DNA of 64,000 nucleotides from the NCBI GenBank assembly GCA_021014945.1, contig MU266365.1, positions 62,001 through 126,000 on the forward strand. Direction: 5' to 3'. Below are positions 48,049 through 62,032 of the stretch, piece after piece. Both the position numbers and the translations under genes were made by a program. The notes beneath the pieces were generated by a model. That model was given only the letters and a program-made list of their open reading frames with translations. It did not search any database and was not told the origin of the DNA. Each line of letters begins with the position of its first letter. Position 1 is the stretch's first letter. The stretch comes from Leucogyrophana mollusca (Eukaryota > Basidiomycota > Agaricomycetes > Boletales).

Positions 48049-49564
48049 CTAATCAGGCTTCGAAGTCAGTGCTCAATTGCATCGGGGTCCGGACTACATA
48101 ACTTGCCTTCCGGACTTGGGGGAATCGATCTTTGTCTATTTGAGCAGTGTCGAGGTATTTATATGATTCCGGCTCTGTCGACGGCCTTTCACCTCACGAA
48201 TTGAAATCTCGTTTCCCTCCCTCCCTGACAGCACGGGACAGCGCCCACATGCGAACAGCGAGCATAGGCTGTGTTTTCCGAACCTAACTCCTCCAGATGT
48301 TTATAACCGAACTTAAGCGCTTGATGGAACTGCGTCAGGGATCGATCGCAGCTGTCGCCCTCTGCGGCCCCATACCATGGCATGGCCCACACTACATTCG
48401 GCTGCACCAATCGCGACATCGGTTACCAGTGGATAAGTCTATCCATACAGAGGAAAACTCATTCACCAGCAGCCGGACTCTTTCTAAATTTTCTTGGAGG
48501 CCCGTCGGCGTGATATGTCATCGGTGATCGGCGCAGTCTGTGGATTGCTGCCGCATCCACCGCTGCGATCAGGGTTATTTAATTGTGGATACCTGACATT
48601 CCTCGTCCCCGGCACGCGTACACTGACAGTTGACGGACAGTGCCACCGCGTGCCACGCGATCACATTGAGCGGTGAGCTGCGGTAGTGCTGCGGTGAGTC
48701 GACCCAGGAGCCTTGTGCCACTAGGTCGATACCCCATCTTTTTCGAGAGTATCCCGCGGCCGGTGATAAGTAAGTTCATCGGTACCACATGCATCTCTCC
48801 CACTGGCAGAGAGCATACCAGACTAGACCTGACCCACCTGTGCTACATGTGCATATAGACGCCACCGTCAAGCTGCGTCTTCACATCACTGCGATGATTA
48901 ATATGTTGTTGGCTTCGGAAGGATTACGTGGTCATGCGCTGCGAACGAAGTTGCAGTAGACCAGATGACTGAGGAGCTTGATGCCCACGATATCGGAAAG
49001 TTGGCGTCAGGTCCTTGCCTTGAGTCACCTAGTAGTGAAGAGTGCCACGCCATGCCACCGCCGACCCTTGCTCGACCTGGTACAACGTGCAGATCAGAGG
49101 AACCGCGTTGCTGGCGGCAGGTCCAAGGCAAGCGGGGACTGTCCCTCCGGCGGGCTACTAGACAATGATGGCTGCGTCCTCCGTGATTTCATGTGTGAGG
49201 CCAAGACCCTACATATGCCCCAAAGAGGCTGTATCTAGCGAGCCGTCCAAAGTTTGTCCAAAAACTAGGCCTGGCTGATGGCCTGACGGAACCGCCAAAA
49301 TTCGGAAAATGTCCAATCCTGTAGCGGTGCTTCATGGTCAGATCCGGGTCGTCTGCAGAGTTGCAGTAGGTGATCAGATGGGATCCTCAGATGACTTGAA
49401 ATTGAATCGCTCTTGTTGCGCTATCATCGTACTGCCATGCTTGAGCCGAGTAGTTAGGACAGGTCTGGCTTGTTGACAACACCTGACCTTGACCTTGTAC
49501 AAGACAGTACACGGGTGACGGAAGAGCCAGCATACATACAAAAAATAAGAAAGGTGTACTCTAA
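48049..49564. other. Intergenic region with promoter of secreted protein 2
   Basis: Apart from the TATA box at 48156-48163 and a likely 5' UTR intron ending at the ATG of secreted protein 2, nothing is supported in this 1.5-kb stretch. Confidence 0.5.
48156..48163 (-). promoter_or_regulatory. TATA box of secreted protein 2
   Basis: The minus strand reads TATAAATA about 110 bp before the ATG, matching the position of a similar element in the paralogous gene. Confidence 0.5.
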
Positions 49565-52543
<2,979 letters not shown>

Positions 52544-53613
52544 GAATGACAATGAGAACGGGTCTAGCAGCAGCGACAGTGAAGTGCTGGTACAAATTCA
52601 GGTGCCACATCCCTAGGTTCCAAGTCAGCGATTAGTCAGCTCCCGATTTGGCACGCTGGCTTCGCATCCAACTTGAACTTGAACCTCACCCATGGGCATC
52701 CAGCTCGGTGAATCATGGCTCTAAAGCAGGTAAGGGAGCGCTGTGAAAACTAACTGAACTCTTTCATCAGTCTCGACTTATGTGGATTTGGCGAATACGT
52801 GAGCATCCTCAATTGTTAACCCTCTTGTCAAATGATCATTGACTAGTACATCTATCGACAAGTTCATAGCAAGCCATGGTTGCCGTTGCATATATATGTC
52901 GGGAACTAGCAGGTTCTCTCCTTTATCTACTATCTACAAATACCGTCCAGCCGAGACGATCCCCGCGACTCGAGTTGAGTAAACATGACTTGTGGTTAAT
53001 CGAACTTCGCCCGTGGGTCCCGGTCATGTCGACGACCGACGCTCCCGACTAGTCCACCTGGAACGAAATCGGCTGCGATGACCCTACTTTCAAAGGAATG
53101 ATACAAGATTTGTAGCAGGTCCAACATCCTGAATCACTGGCAGGCTGAAAGACCTGGAGCGTTTGACGACAGTGTGTCAGGTGACTGTGCACTGAGGCCT
53201 GAGTCATACAGCATATTCCCGACTCCAGGTGTGCTTTCTGAAGTGTAATGTAATGCTCCCCTTTTCAATCTTGCGTCTGCCATGGAGCCCATCCCCTGGG
53301 TCGTGGACCGTGCAGTTGAGCTTGGATGCTTCAGGCTTCAGCTGCTGCGCACTGACCTCCAAGAATGGCCTTCCTAAAACAATGCTATCAACGCCGATCT
53401 TAGTCCATAAAGACAAAGCAAGCGCATCTAGCCATTTTCGTTGGTCCTGTGACTGTCTTACGAAGCTGACTTCGGTGCAAGTAAGTTGCAATAGAACCCC
53501 TAGATGACAGGCCCGATGATAACGCACCTCTCTCGCGAGCTTCACGCGCCGCCCTTTCGTTTCTCTTATAAAGGCCGTCTCTTCAATCATCAACTTACAC
53601 TTTCATACACGAT
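52544..53613. other. Divergent intergenic region (CEF1 / dehydrogenase)
   Basis: No gene is supported. A 129-codon minus-strand frame at 53204-53593 lacks any domain and overlaps the dehydrogenase promoter, where a TATAAA stands at 53567-53572. Confidence 0.45.
53567..53572 (+). promoter_or_regulatory. TATA box of short-chain dehydrogenase gene
   Basis: The sequence TATAAA occurs 47 bp before the start codon, a spacing that implies a very short 5' leader. Confidence 0.5.
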
Positions 53614-54699
53614 ATGATACCCATTCCCAAGATCTGGCTCAGTGAGTCCTGTAGATCTCTCGGCCTGTTTTTTAGGGGCTTACATCCTATATGCAGTAAC
53701 TGGGGCTTCTTCAGGCTTTGGCAGGTCCATGGCCGAGCTTTTGCTGAAGAAAGGCGACATCGTCGTTGCAACGCTTCGAACACCCGAAGCCTTGTCTGAC
53801 CTATCCGCCCAATACCCTCCAGATAAGCTCCTGGTGGTGAAGCTGGACGTCACCAAGAAAGCAGACGTGACAGCTGCGTTCGCCAAAGCGCAGGAGGTGT
53901 TTGGAAGAATTGACGTCGTGTTCAACAACGCCGGTCAGATTGTCCTCGGAGAAGTAGAGTCGCTCAGCGAGGAGTCTGCTCGTCAACTGCTCGAGGTCAA
54001 CTTCTGGGGTGCTGCTCATGTTAGCAGAGAGGCTGTCCGGTTCTTCAGGGAAGTGAATAAGCCAATAGGGGGGAGATTGCTTCAGGTCTCTTCGAGGCTG
54101 GGTTTAGTTGGTGGACCTGCATCCGCATACTATAGTGCATCGTGAGTGAGATTACATTGAAAGCAATTTGATTATTGACAAGTCCCACGGCCTCTTTCAC
54201 AGCAAATTTGGTACGTTCACGTTGCCTTACCGAAAATGTGGAGGATGTTGACGAGCACGCGACATGTTGTAGCTTTGGAGGGTCTAAGCGAGTCTCTATC
54301 GAAGGAACTTGATCCTGCCTGGAATATCAAGGTATTTCATCTCTCAGCCCTACTATACCTCCCTCTTTGCTGAGATACTTGAAGGTAACCATCATAGAAC
54401 CGGGACCTTTCCGGACTAAGCTGGTCGCAGAAAACGTGCAGATAGAGCCTCAGCACCCCGCTTACGCCCACCCCTCGTCCCCAAGCTCCCAGTTTCGTAA
54501 GTACGCCACCTCGAGCGCCGTCGATGGCGATGCGGATAAGGCTGTCGCCGCGATTGAGAAAATTGTGCACATCGACAATCCCCCTGTGCGCCTTCCACTA
54601 CACAAAAAAACCGTCGCGTCCGCTAAGGAGAAAGCGTTGAGCATCTTGGAGGACGTGGATAATTACGGGGCATGGTCGGAAGACTTGTACTTTAATTAG
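53614..54699 (+). CDS. Short-chain dehydrogenase/reductase (classical SDR)
   Basis: Five exons (53614-53641, 53697-54141, 54203-54210, 54273-54331, 54385-54699) give 284 residues, normal for a classical SDR. The cofactor motif is TGASSGFG (first T completed across intron 1), followed by VVKLDVTKKADV, NNAG, the catalytic Ser in LLQVSSRLG and YYSASK, where the Tyr and Lys of YxxxK are separated by an intron. EPGPFRTKL follows. An oxidoreductase using NAD(P)H is certain at family level; the substrate is unknown, and the close fungal relatives are annotated only as NAD(P)-binding proteins. Exon 3 is 8 nt and contributes part of S, then K, F and the first base of A, so the catalytic lysine lies in a micro-exon. 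Confidence 0.92.
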
Positions 54700-55098
54700 T
54701 CGAAATATTTGCATATGCCGCGAGGGAGTACGGAATTGAATCGAAATGGAGGATGAGTAGTTTGGACTCGGCAATTACAGAACTCGGAAGTACTGCTAAG
54801 TGCTAAGTCACGTGCCGAGTGATCACGGTTGCAGCTTGCATTCGCACTGGCTGTTGTGTTTTGGTTGTGTTCTGATCTTAGACTGGACCTCTATCAGGCG
54901 ACACCGGACTTGCTCCTTATCGGAGGGTTGCGATCGGTGTTACGTTGGGTATTTCCAGCGACCAGATCTACCGACGGCCGTAGAGGTCTCACCAGCTTGA
55001 ATGAGCCCATTAATGATGCCAGCACTTTGGTCCGATTCGTGACGCCGATCGCACCCCTATGACGTTCAGGTTGATCACAAGCCAGTGCAAAAAATCGA
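54700..55098. other. Intergenic region
   Basis: This is the short gap between the dehydrogenase and UVE1 genes, both on the plus strand. No gene is supported. Confidence 0.5.
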
Positions 55099-57456
55099 AT
55101 GGCCACCAGTAAGCAAGGGCAGGCTTAGTGTATACTTCACCTCTCAACTGCTTGACGTCGCCGTTTTGGTGAGTTAACTATCAAGTCGGAAACCACAGAA
55201 GCCGAGCTGACGGTCGCTTTCATGTTTTTGTGCAGTCAAGTTGGCCTTCTACTCGCGCTTCCCCCGGCTGATTCTTCCGATTCTCGGAAACTTCAGGCGT
55301 ATCCCATTGGAAACCACTGGACGCCAGCTTTCCTCTTTCATGCCTTCTCCGCGTTCTATTAGCAGATCATCCGCGGATGTTGCAATCAGCACCGTAGCCG
55401 AGGCTACGTTCACGTCGGTTCAGCAGAAACGTACTCTAAGACCCAGGCGCGTGAAAGTTGTGCCTGGGCCTCTTGCCCAAGAGGACGAGACGAGGACACC
55501 AAGTATCCCCAACTCACGCCGGAAGACAGCACCTAAACGAGAGGCTGAAAGTACTCCTGGCAGCAATACGGAAGACGAGGAGGACTCCGAGGGGTCCGCC
55601 GCGCCATCGAGACGCACCAAACCGAAAAAACGCAATGCCTCTCAGATTGAGGTCGATCAAGCTTCATATTCTAGTGAAGATCCCCCGAAGCGAAAACGCA
55701 AGATTCGCGCTCCCAAACCTGAGCCAGTCTACGTCATCCCAGACGTCGAAAGAAAAGAGACCACGTTCCACGGACGACTAGGTTGAAATCATTCAGCTCA
55801 CACGAACTTGGTATTTACTAGCTTTTCTCTAAGGCTACGCATGCTTGAACACGGTTTTACGCAATAAGAGGCCGGCGAGCGAGGCCACGTTCTGCTCACG
55901 GACATGTCGGTGCGGTACGAGTGTCGTGACACCGAGCCCATTGCTCACTCTCACTTAGGATCGACTCCATCAAGAAGAACGGTTTGGATTGGGTTAAAGA
56001 TCTTGGACGTCAGAATGTCCAGGATATGCTACAACTCATTGAATGGAATGAACAAAATGTATGTGCCCCATCTTTACTTAGACTATCTATCTTTACCAAC
56101 GCTTGCTCCAGAATATTCGTTTCATGCGAATGTGTGATAGTTTCCCGTTTTCGCAATCCACTACTGACCTCTCTGTCGCAGCTCCTCCGAAATGTTTCCC
56201 TTTGCATCCCACGAAACATACGGCTATTCACTCACTTACTGTGCATCCCTTCTGGCTGAAGTTGGTGCTCTTGCGAAGAAGTATGGACATCGCCTGACAA
56301 CGCATCCTGGCCAATTTACCCAGCTCGGGTCTCCACGTGAGGCTGTTGTGCGTGCGAGTATACGGGAGCTCGAGTATCACTGCCAGATGCTTGATCTCAT
56401 GGGGATCGGGCCTGACGGTGTGATGATTATACATGGCGGTGGCGTCTACGGCGACAAGGCGGCTACGCTGCAGAGGATTAAGAAGACGATACAGGAGGAC
56501 CTACCGAAGGGCGTTCGGGACAGGCTGGTGCTTGAGAATGACGAGGTAGGTCCATACCTCAAATATTGAGCTTCACCTAACGAAGCGTTGTATAGCTTTG
56601 CTACAACGCGGCTGATCTACTCCCCCTATGCACCGAGTTATCTGTCCCGCTGGTGTTTGATTACCATCACGACAATATCAACCCTTCGCCAGGTTTACCG
56701 CCAGCGAGCATAATTGAACAAGCCAACAAGATATTCGCTGCTCGCGGCATCAAGCCGAAGCAGCATCTGAGTGAGCCACGCGAGGGCGCCGTAAGTGTAA
56801 TGGAGCGCAGGGCACATGCAGACCGGTGCCAGAGTCTACCGAACGATTTACCAGACGATATGGGTGAGCAACTCGACGTTTCTTGTCAGTTCGATTGTTG
56901 ACGCGACTTGTATTGTGTTTAGATTTGATGATCGAGGTGAGCTTGGACTCGTCTCTACTTTGGAACGCACAGCTAATGCAGGAGACATCTTCAGGCCAAA
57001 GACAAGGAGCAGGCTGTTTTGCACCTTTATCGGATGTACAACTTGCATCCTGTGATATATTGTACGTTCCGATCATCTGTTGATTTCTCGTTTTTCTGAG
57101 AGCGTCCAGCCTCTCTCAGGCCTCCTGCCGAAATCCAAACTAAAGAAACTAAAGGACGTAAATCAGCGAGGAAGTCCAAGTCCAAGAAAGCGAATGGAGA
57201 CGTAGACATGGACGATACCGAAGCGACATCCAACATCGAGGACGCTCCCGTCGATAATTCCCAGAATCCTGATGAGGATCCCGGAGACTGTAGAGTCGGT
57301 GTCTCCGAGAAGCGCCAACCAGGTAGAAACACGACATTGCGCAGCGACAAAGTCACCTCAGTGGTGGAGGGTGCCAGGCCACAAGTAGGGGGAGCCTCGT
57401 CGACGCGTCAGTCACCACGGAAATTAGGTCGAGCTCCGCACGGATCTGTAAGATGA
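55099..57456 (+). CDS. UVE1: UV-damage DNA endonuclease Uve1/UVDE with probable mitochondrial presequence
   Basis: Ten exons (55099-55108, 55236-55781, 55834-55909, 55959-56058, 56112-56131, 56182-56545, 56596-56863, 56923-56936, 56995-57061, 57110-57456) give 603 residues, close to the 599 of the fission yeast enzyme. The N-terminus MATIKLAFYSRFPRLILP is basic and hydrophobic without acidic residues, a likely mitochondrial signal. A disordered basic region with KKRN and KRKRKIR signals follows. The UVDE barrel runs from GRLGYACLNTVLR through TFCSRTCR, RISSEMFPFASHE, GHRLTTHPGQF, VMIIHGGGVYGDK, LVLENDE, VFDYHHDN to PREGA; its metal-binding His, Glu and Asp positions are present. The enzyme nicks DNA 5' to UV photoproducts. 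A downstream in-frame ATG at 55340 would give a shorter protein without the presequence. A basic tail with KSARKSKSKK completes it. Confidence 0.93.
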
Positions 57457-59140
57457 AGCCCGCGGGAAAATTCATATCCCAGTGTCTCCTTCCCATCAGT
57501 AGCTCGTGTGTTATCAGGTACCGTTGCATGTAGCATTTTAAGAGGCCCAAGCCTCGAATGCGAAAGTTTGTAGCATTGCTCGATTTGACATCTCTATACT
57601 ATAATCTCGAAATGTTTGGTTCCGGGACCGTGTCCTCCGCGTCATGTGATGCACTACGACGCCAACATCGCCATGTTGTGCAGTCATTGCTCTGCGTATA
57701 CTCGTGTCTTCATGCGGTCAGTCGCCCGAGGTAATTGTGTCTCCTAAATCTTCTTTCCTCCTAAACTTTTTTTTTAACGTTCACCCTTCTTGGCTGTTGT
57801 TGGGTTAGGGTTAGATGCAGCCGCGGAGTCGAGTGCGACAAAGTATTTTCCATATTTGGCCGATCATATCCACTTTTGATGTGCTCCTCCTCACCCGCTT
57901 CCAAGCTCAAAAACATAGCTCTGGTCGCATTCTGAGCACTTTCTCCTTCGATATTGTTCCCTTCGGGGTGACATACGTAAAATTGGAACGATACAGCGAA
58001 GTATACTTCTGAAATGTTGTTCCAAATTATGTATGCCATTTCCGGTAATTTCCTTTTTGGGTTACGACGCGCTTGATGTTTCGCTGGCTCATCTCACGGC
58101 CCCTGCACAAGGATGACACGCTTTCCCGGAGTGGTAGACCTACGGGTCTCAATATTTATTGCTTTTTGTGCAGGGAACGCCGTTTTACTTTTACGGGACC
58201 TTGGTAAAATGTCCCAGAAAACCAGACTTATCTTCCAATGAGCCAATTTGGGAGTTGCAGTGTGTGGACGCCTAATACACATATTAAGATAAGTGTCGAA
58301 GAGTGAGGGTAATTATATATCACAGCCGTTCCTTTATTTTTGATGAGGCAACTCCAACCATCGTCGTCCAAAGCCCACAAGTCGATGCAATTGACTAAGT
58401 AGCAAGGGTGAGAGAGATATGTTGTATACGTCTAGCCTTTTGCGAAATAACTCAGTACGAGTGTCAGTGGATAGAGGGTATTTATTAAAGTACGGATATC
58501 TTGAACATAGTGTTGGTGAGGGGAGGAGTTATAGATCTCAGCAAAGGTATGAAACCCAATAGAAACACGTCAAGAGCGAACCGAGGAAAGATCAAGTGAC
58601 GATTAGGGCCCGGTAGCTTCCAGAGCACCGCCCAGCTCTCGCGGAGGAGCATGCTCACCGATCGCGAGGGAGTTTAATACATAAACAAAAGCAAATGGTT
58701 TCGAGCAATCCATGGTAGCTTAGGTCCGAGTTTGAGCCGACAGGTGAGGGATCCGAATCTGCGTCGGTGTCGTAGTCCTCAGATGGTCGCCGTACTGGCG
58801 AATTATGACCTGCAGCGTGGAGCCTCTGGCACGAGGTCAATTGAGCCGGAAAGTATCTCATCATAAATGAAAGAAAACGAACCTGGGGAGCCCGAGCACC
58901 GGCAACATCCTGTGTACCTGCGCGCCGATTCCGGAAATGTGGAATGTCCCTGAGGTACATCGACTCGTTTCCTCTGGTCCTAGAACGCCGAAAACGAGCC
59001 CGAAAACGTCGAAAAATACCCCCTTTACGAGCTGTGGTGATAATTGCGTCGCGTTGTGGTTCCGATAGGACTGGAGGCTGTCGGTTTAAATGTTAGCATG
59101 TCATACATTCGCCGAGGGGAAAGCAAGATGGTTCGCACAT
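57457..59140. other. Convergent intergenic region
   Basis: No gene is supported between UVE1 (+) and the TUP1-like gene (-). A minus-strand frame at 58655-58960 has no domain. A short telomere-like run GGGTTAGGGTTAG lies at 57802-57814. Confidence 0.45.
57802..57814 (+). repeat. Short telomere-like motif
   Basis: GGGTTAGGGTTAG is about two units of TTAGGG, the common fungal telomere repeat. Two units can arise by chance. Confidence 0.5.
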
Positions 59141-60817
59141 CTACTGGGGCCGAGTCGATAGACGAAAAAAACGAGGACAAACTCGTGGTCCTCGAGACCG
59201 CAGGGAGGGCGCTTTGTTGGTGTAATACGGCAGGCAACTAATACGAAAGAGTCTGGAGTCAATGATATGCGCAACGTGCACGTGAACGAATGAGCCCACA
59301 TCCAGTAGAGAATCATCATCGTTAATATCATCGGGTGCACGTTGTTCAGGAAGGCGCTTAGGAGCAGTCGCCTCTGCCGGCTTGTTGTACATATTCCCTG
59401 ATTAAAAGCGTTTCCGTGAAGACCGACAGCGAAAAAGAACGAAAGGACTTACAAATGCGTGCTTCGCCATCCATACCTCCTGTTGCCAGTAGTGTCCCTG
59501 TGGGGCTCGCATCAACCGAGTTTACTGTGAAGCTGGATCAGCCTCTCAATCGACGCAGCTTACTTGCAGCTCACTGAAAGCCGTGTGACCTTGCAGCTCA
59601 CACTGCAGAGTTCCATCCTGCGAATTCCACAGCCGAGCGTTGCCATCGGTGCCACCCGACATGACCCACCGTTTGTCAGACGATACGGCGACAGAAAAAA
59701 CGTAATCCTAGCCACAGGAAAGCTTCGGTAAGACACTTAAACACGTATCGGTTGAATACACACCATCTGGCCAACGAAGGACATCGTGCATTGACTTGCT
59801 TGAGGCTCCTTGGATTGCGCCACACCTTTCGACAATAAGCTGCGTACGTCCCAATGCTTCAATGTTTTGTCCAAACTTCCAGTTATAAGTCCGGTCCCAT
59901 CAGTGGTGAAGGTTACGCTAGATACGCTCTCTCGATGTCCCTTAAGGCACTCAAGCAGCGAGCCCGAGGCGACATCCCATATGCGTACATCGCGATCCGT
60001 GGTGCCAGCTGCCACAAACTCGCCATTGGGTGATATAACGACACTGTTCACGCCTGCTTCGGTTCCGGAATGGTGAGTGGCAAGTATTTTCGACGAGCCG
60101 TCGGAAGTATCCCAGATACGAACTGTGTTGTCGGATGATCCCGAGACTATGAGCCGTCCGTCGTGAGAAAAGGTAAGAGAGGTGATTTCGTCCTGGTGCC
60201 CGTCAAAGATGATCACGACGCGCTTCTCCATAATGTTCCAAAACTTGAAAACAACGATCAATCATTGACAGATAAACATTCCAATTGATCATGGACCATA
60301 CCCTAATACGCTTGTCTTGAGCGCCGGTAGCCAGATGATGACCATCCGGACTAAAGCATACACTTTGAACGTACATATCGCCTGACTGTTGGGCGGTGTC
60401 GTGAGCAAGTATGCTGATAAGCGTAGGGAATCAGAGGCATGTTCCCGAAAAGATATGACAGGTATAATGCGACCCACCAGGTCTTGGCGCCCGTCTTCGT
60501 ATCATATATGTGTGCACTTCGGTTACATCCCGTCGCAAGGAATTTTCCATCCGCGGAGAATCGTACAGAACAGACATTACTGCCAGTGGTAGAGATTTAG
60601 CTGTGTCGTTTATTACCCATGGACACTCACCCGGCGCCGCTCTCGCGTGGAAGAGTGCGCTCCAGCGTCACATCGAGCAGACGTTTCACTTTGGGGTTGA
60701 ACACCACACCGCGACTTCTCCCTTTCGTAGGAGGTGAGGCAGTATACTGAGAGTAAAGTTGTGATACCTACCACCTTGGAGCATCCCGCGGGCGTCGTGA
60801 TGGGTGCGTCTGGACAT
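59141..60817 (-). CDS. TUP1-like WD40 protein without the N-terminal tetramerisation half
   Basis: Eight exons (60817-60775, 60721-60631, 60579-60478, 60413-60302, 60243-59764, 59707-59575, 59524-59453, 59397-59141) join in phase to 429 residues. The WD40 part matches the co-repressor Tup1: [103 protein letters not shown] and [17 protein letters not shown]. Tup1 normally starts with a coiled-coil tetramer and Ssn6-binding segment and is about 600-700 residues. Here only 14 residues precede the propeller region, and no coiled coil was found upstream. The C-terminus after the last repeat ([19 protein letters not shown]) is an unrelated acidic extension whose end is uncertain. It is probably a shortened paralog that cannot tetramerise in the usual way. 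Confidence 0.75.
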
Positions 60818-62032
60818 CAAGCGGAGGAATGCGGTAGAACAGATAAGAGTTAGCAGAACTGGTACATATAGCATGAGAACATGAGGTACCCTGCCTTCAG
60901 GAACTGAGAAGGCAAGTCCACCGCAGAGGGATGCTATACATAGCCACGAGACACCTACATGGACTCATATTTGGCCATCGCTGATCCAGCACAGCTCAAG
61001 CGTCTGAGTGTTGCCGCCCCATGTGATCTTGACGGCAGTCTCAAGAGAAGATACTTCTGAGCTTCAACGCACCAGACTGCAACAAATTGTGCCCGATGGT
61101 GAAATCTAAGGCCAATGCTAAGGAGCAATATTGAGGTGAGCAAGTGTTGCATAGAGATCGAAAATTAATGTCAGGCCCATGAAATAGACGCCATATAATT
61201 CCATGCTTCCATGCACACATGGCTGTCCCGAGCCATTGAAGGTTATATTAGCGGCCTGTGGTAGCAAGATAAGAAAGGGCGATGATGTTCTGATCCACTC
61301 CCGACGAACCGGTAGTGGCAAATGAAATTGCTCTATGCTGGGCAGTGGGTACGTTCATGCGGAACGTCTCGCGCAAGTAGTAGCCGCAAACGCTCATGGA
61401 AATATTGCGATCTCATCGGCATCAAGTAGAAGGACGAGAGCCCAATGGACATCGAATCCGAGTACCGCTAAAAACGCCAAATTGTTGGTGCTTATCGTAC
61501 CGGTCTTATCCGCAAGCTTGGTTCCGCTTGACCGCGTCTCCGAGGCGAAGCGATGAGCCCATGTCACTGAGGATTGTTCTTGTCGATCAAATATGCTCGT
61601 CCGAGTTTGAGGGGGCGGGAAGGGCACCAAGTGGCGGGGCGTGGTCTATTTGGTTGTGGCAGTGTTCGGGCGGCGAGCGCTCCAACTTTCGATTTGTTGA
61701 ACCAATGCTGAACCAACCCGGCTCGTAGCAGTACGGTGTGCCCCGACCCCTGCCCTGATGCATTGAAGGTCCGGGCCGTCTGAGAAAAGAAAGCAATATA
61801 TGAAAGTCACTTCCACTAATCAGTTATCCCCGACGCAAACAGAGTCTGCGGCCATGCGTAAGTTGCACGCACTCACTGGTGTCCTTCGGGTACAAAAGCA
61901 CGTCATTTTGGACCTGCAATACCTCAAGCTCTTCGATCGAATTCTCACCCCCATCGACGCTTCCAGGTTTATTACAGGTCATCAGTGACCCTCGTTACAT
62001 ATATAGGTAATAAAGCTCTATTGGTACCCACA
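60818..62032. other. Intergenic region with degenerate coding-like fragments
   Basis: No complete gene is supported. Minus-strand frames with hydrophobic patches occur at 60955-61321, and a DKTGT-containing frame at 61394-61630 is listed separately. Confidence 0.4.
61394..61630 (-). other. DKTGT-containing fragment, possibly a P-type ATPase remnant
   Basis: A 78-codon frame contains LADKTGTISTNNLAF, which resembles the phosphorylation motif CSDKTGTLTTNKL of plasma-membrane H+-ATPases. No other P-type ATPase motif was found nearby, the upstream residues do not match, and no splice chain extends it. The KTG box of class A beta-lactamase-like serine hydrolases is an alternative reading. It could also be chance. 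It is kept as a weak clue only. Confidence 0.2.

Noticed and set aside
53204..53593. 129-codon minus-strand open frame before the dehydrogenase
   Set aside because: No domain is visible, it overlaps the dehydrogenase TATA box, and no intron structure supports it.
57802..57814. Internal telomere or chromosome-fusion scar
   Set aside because: Only about two TTAGGG units are present, which is within chance expectation, and there is no degenerate array around them.
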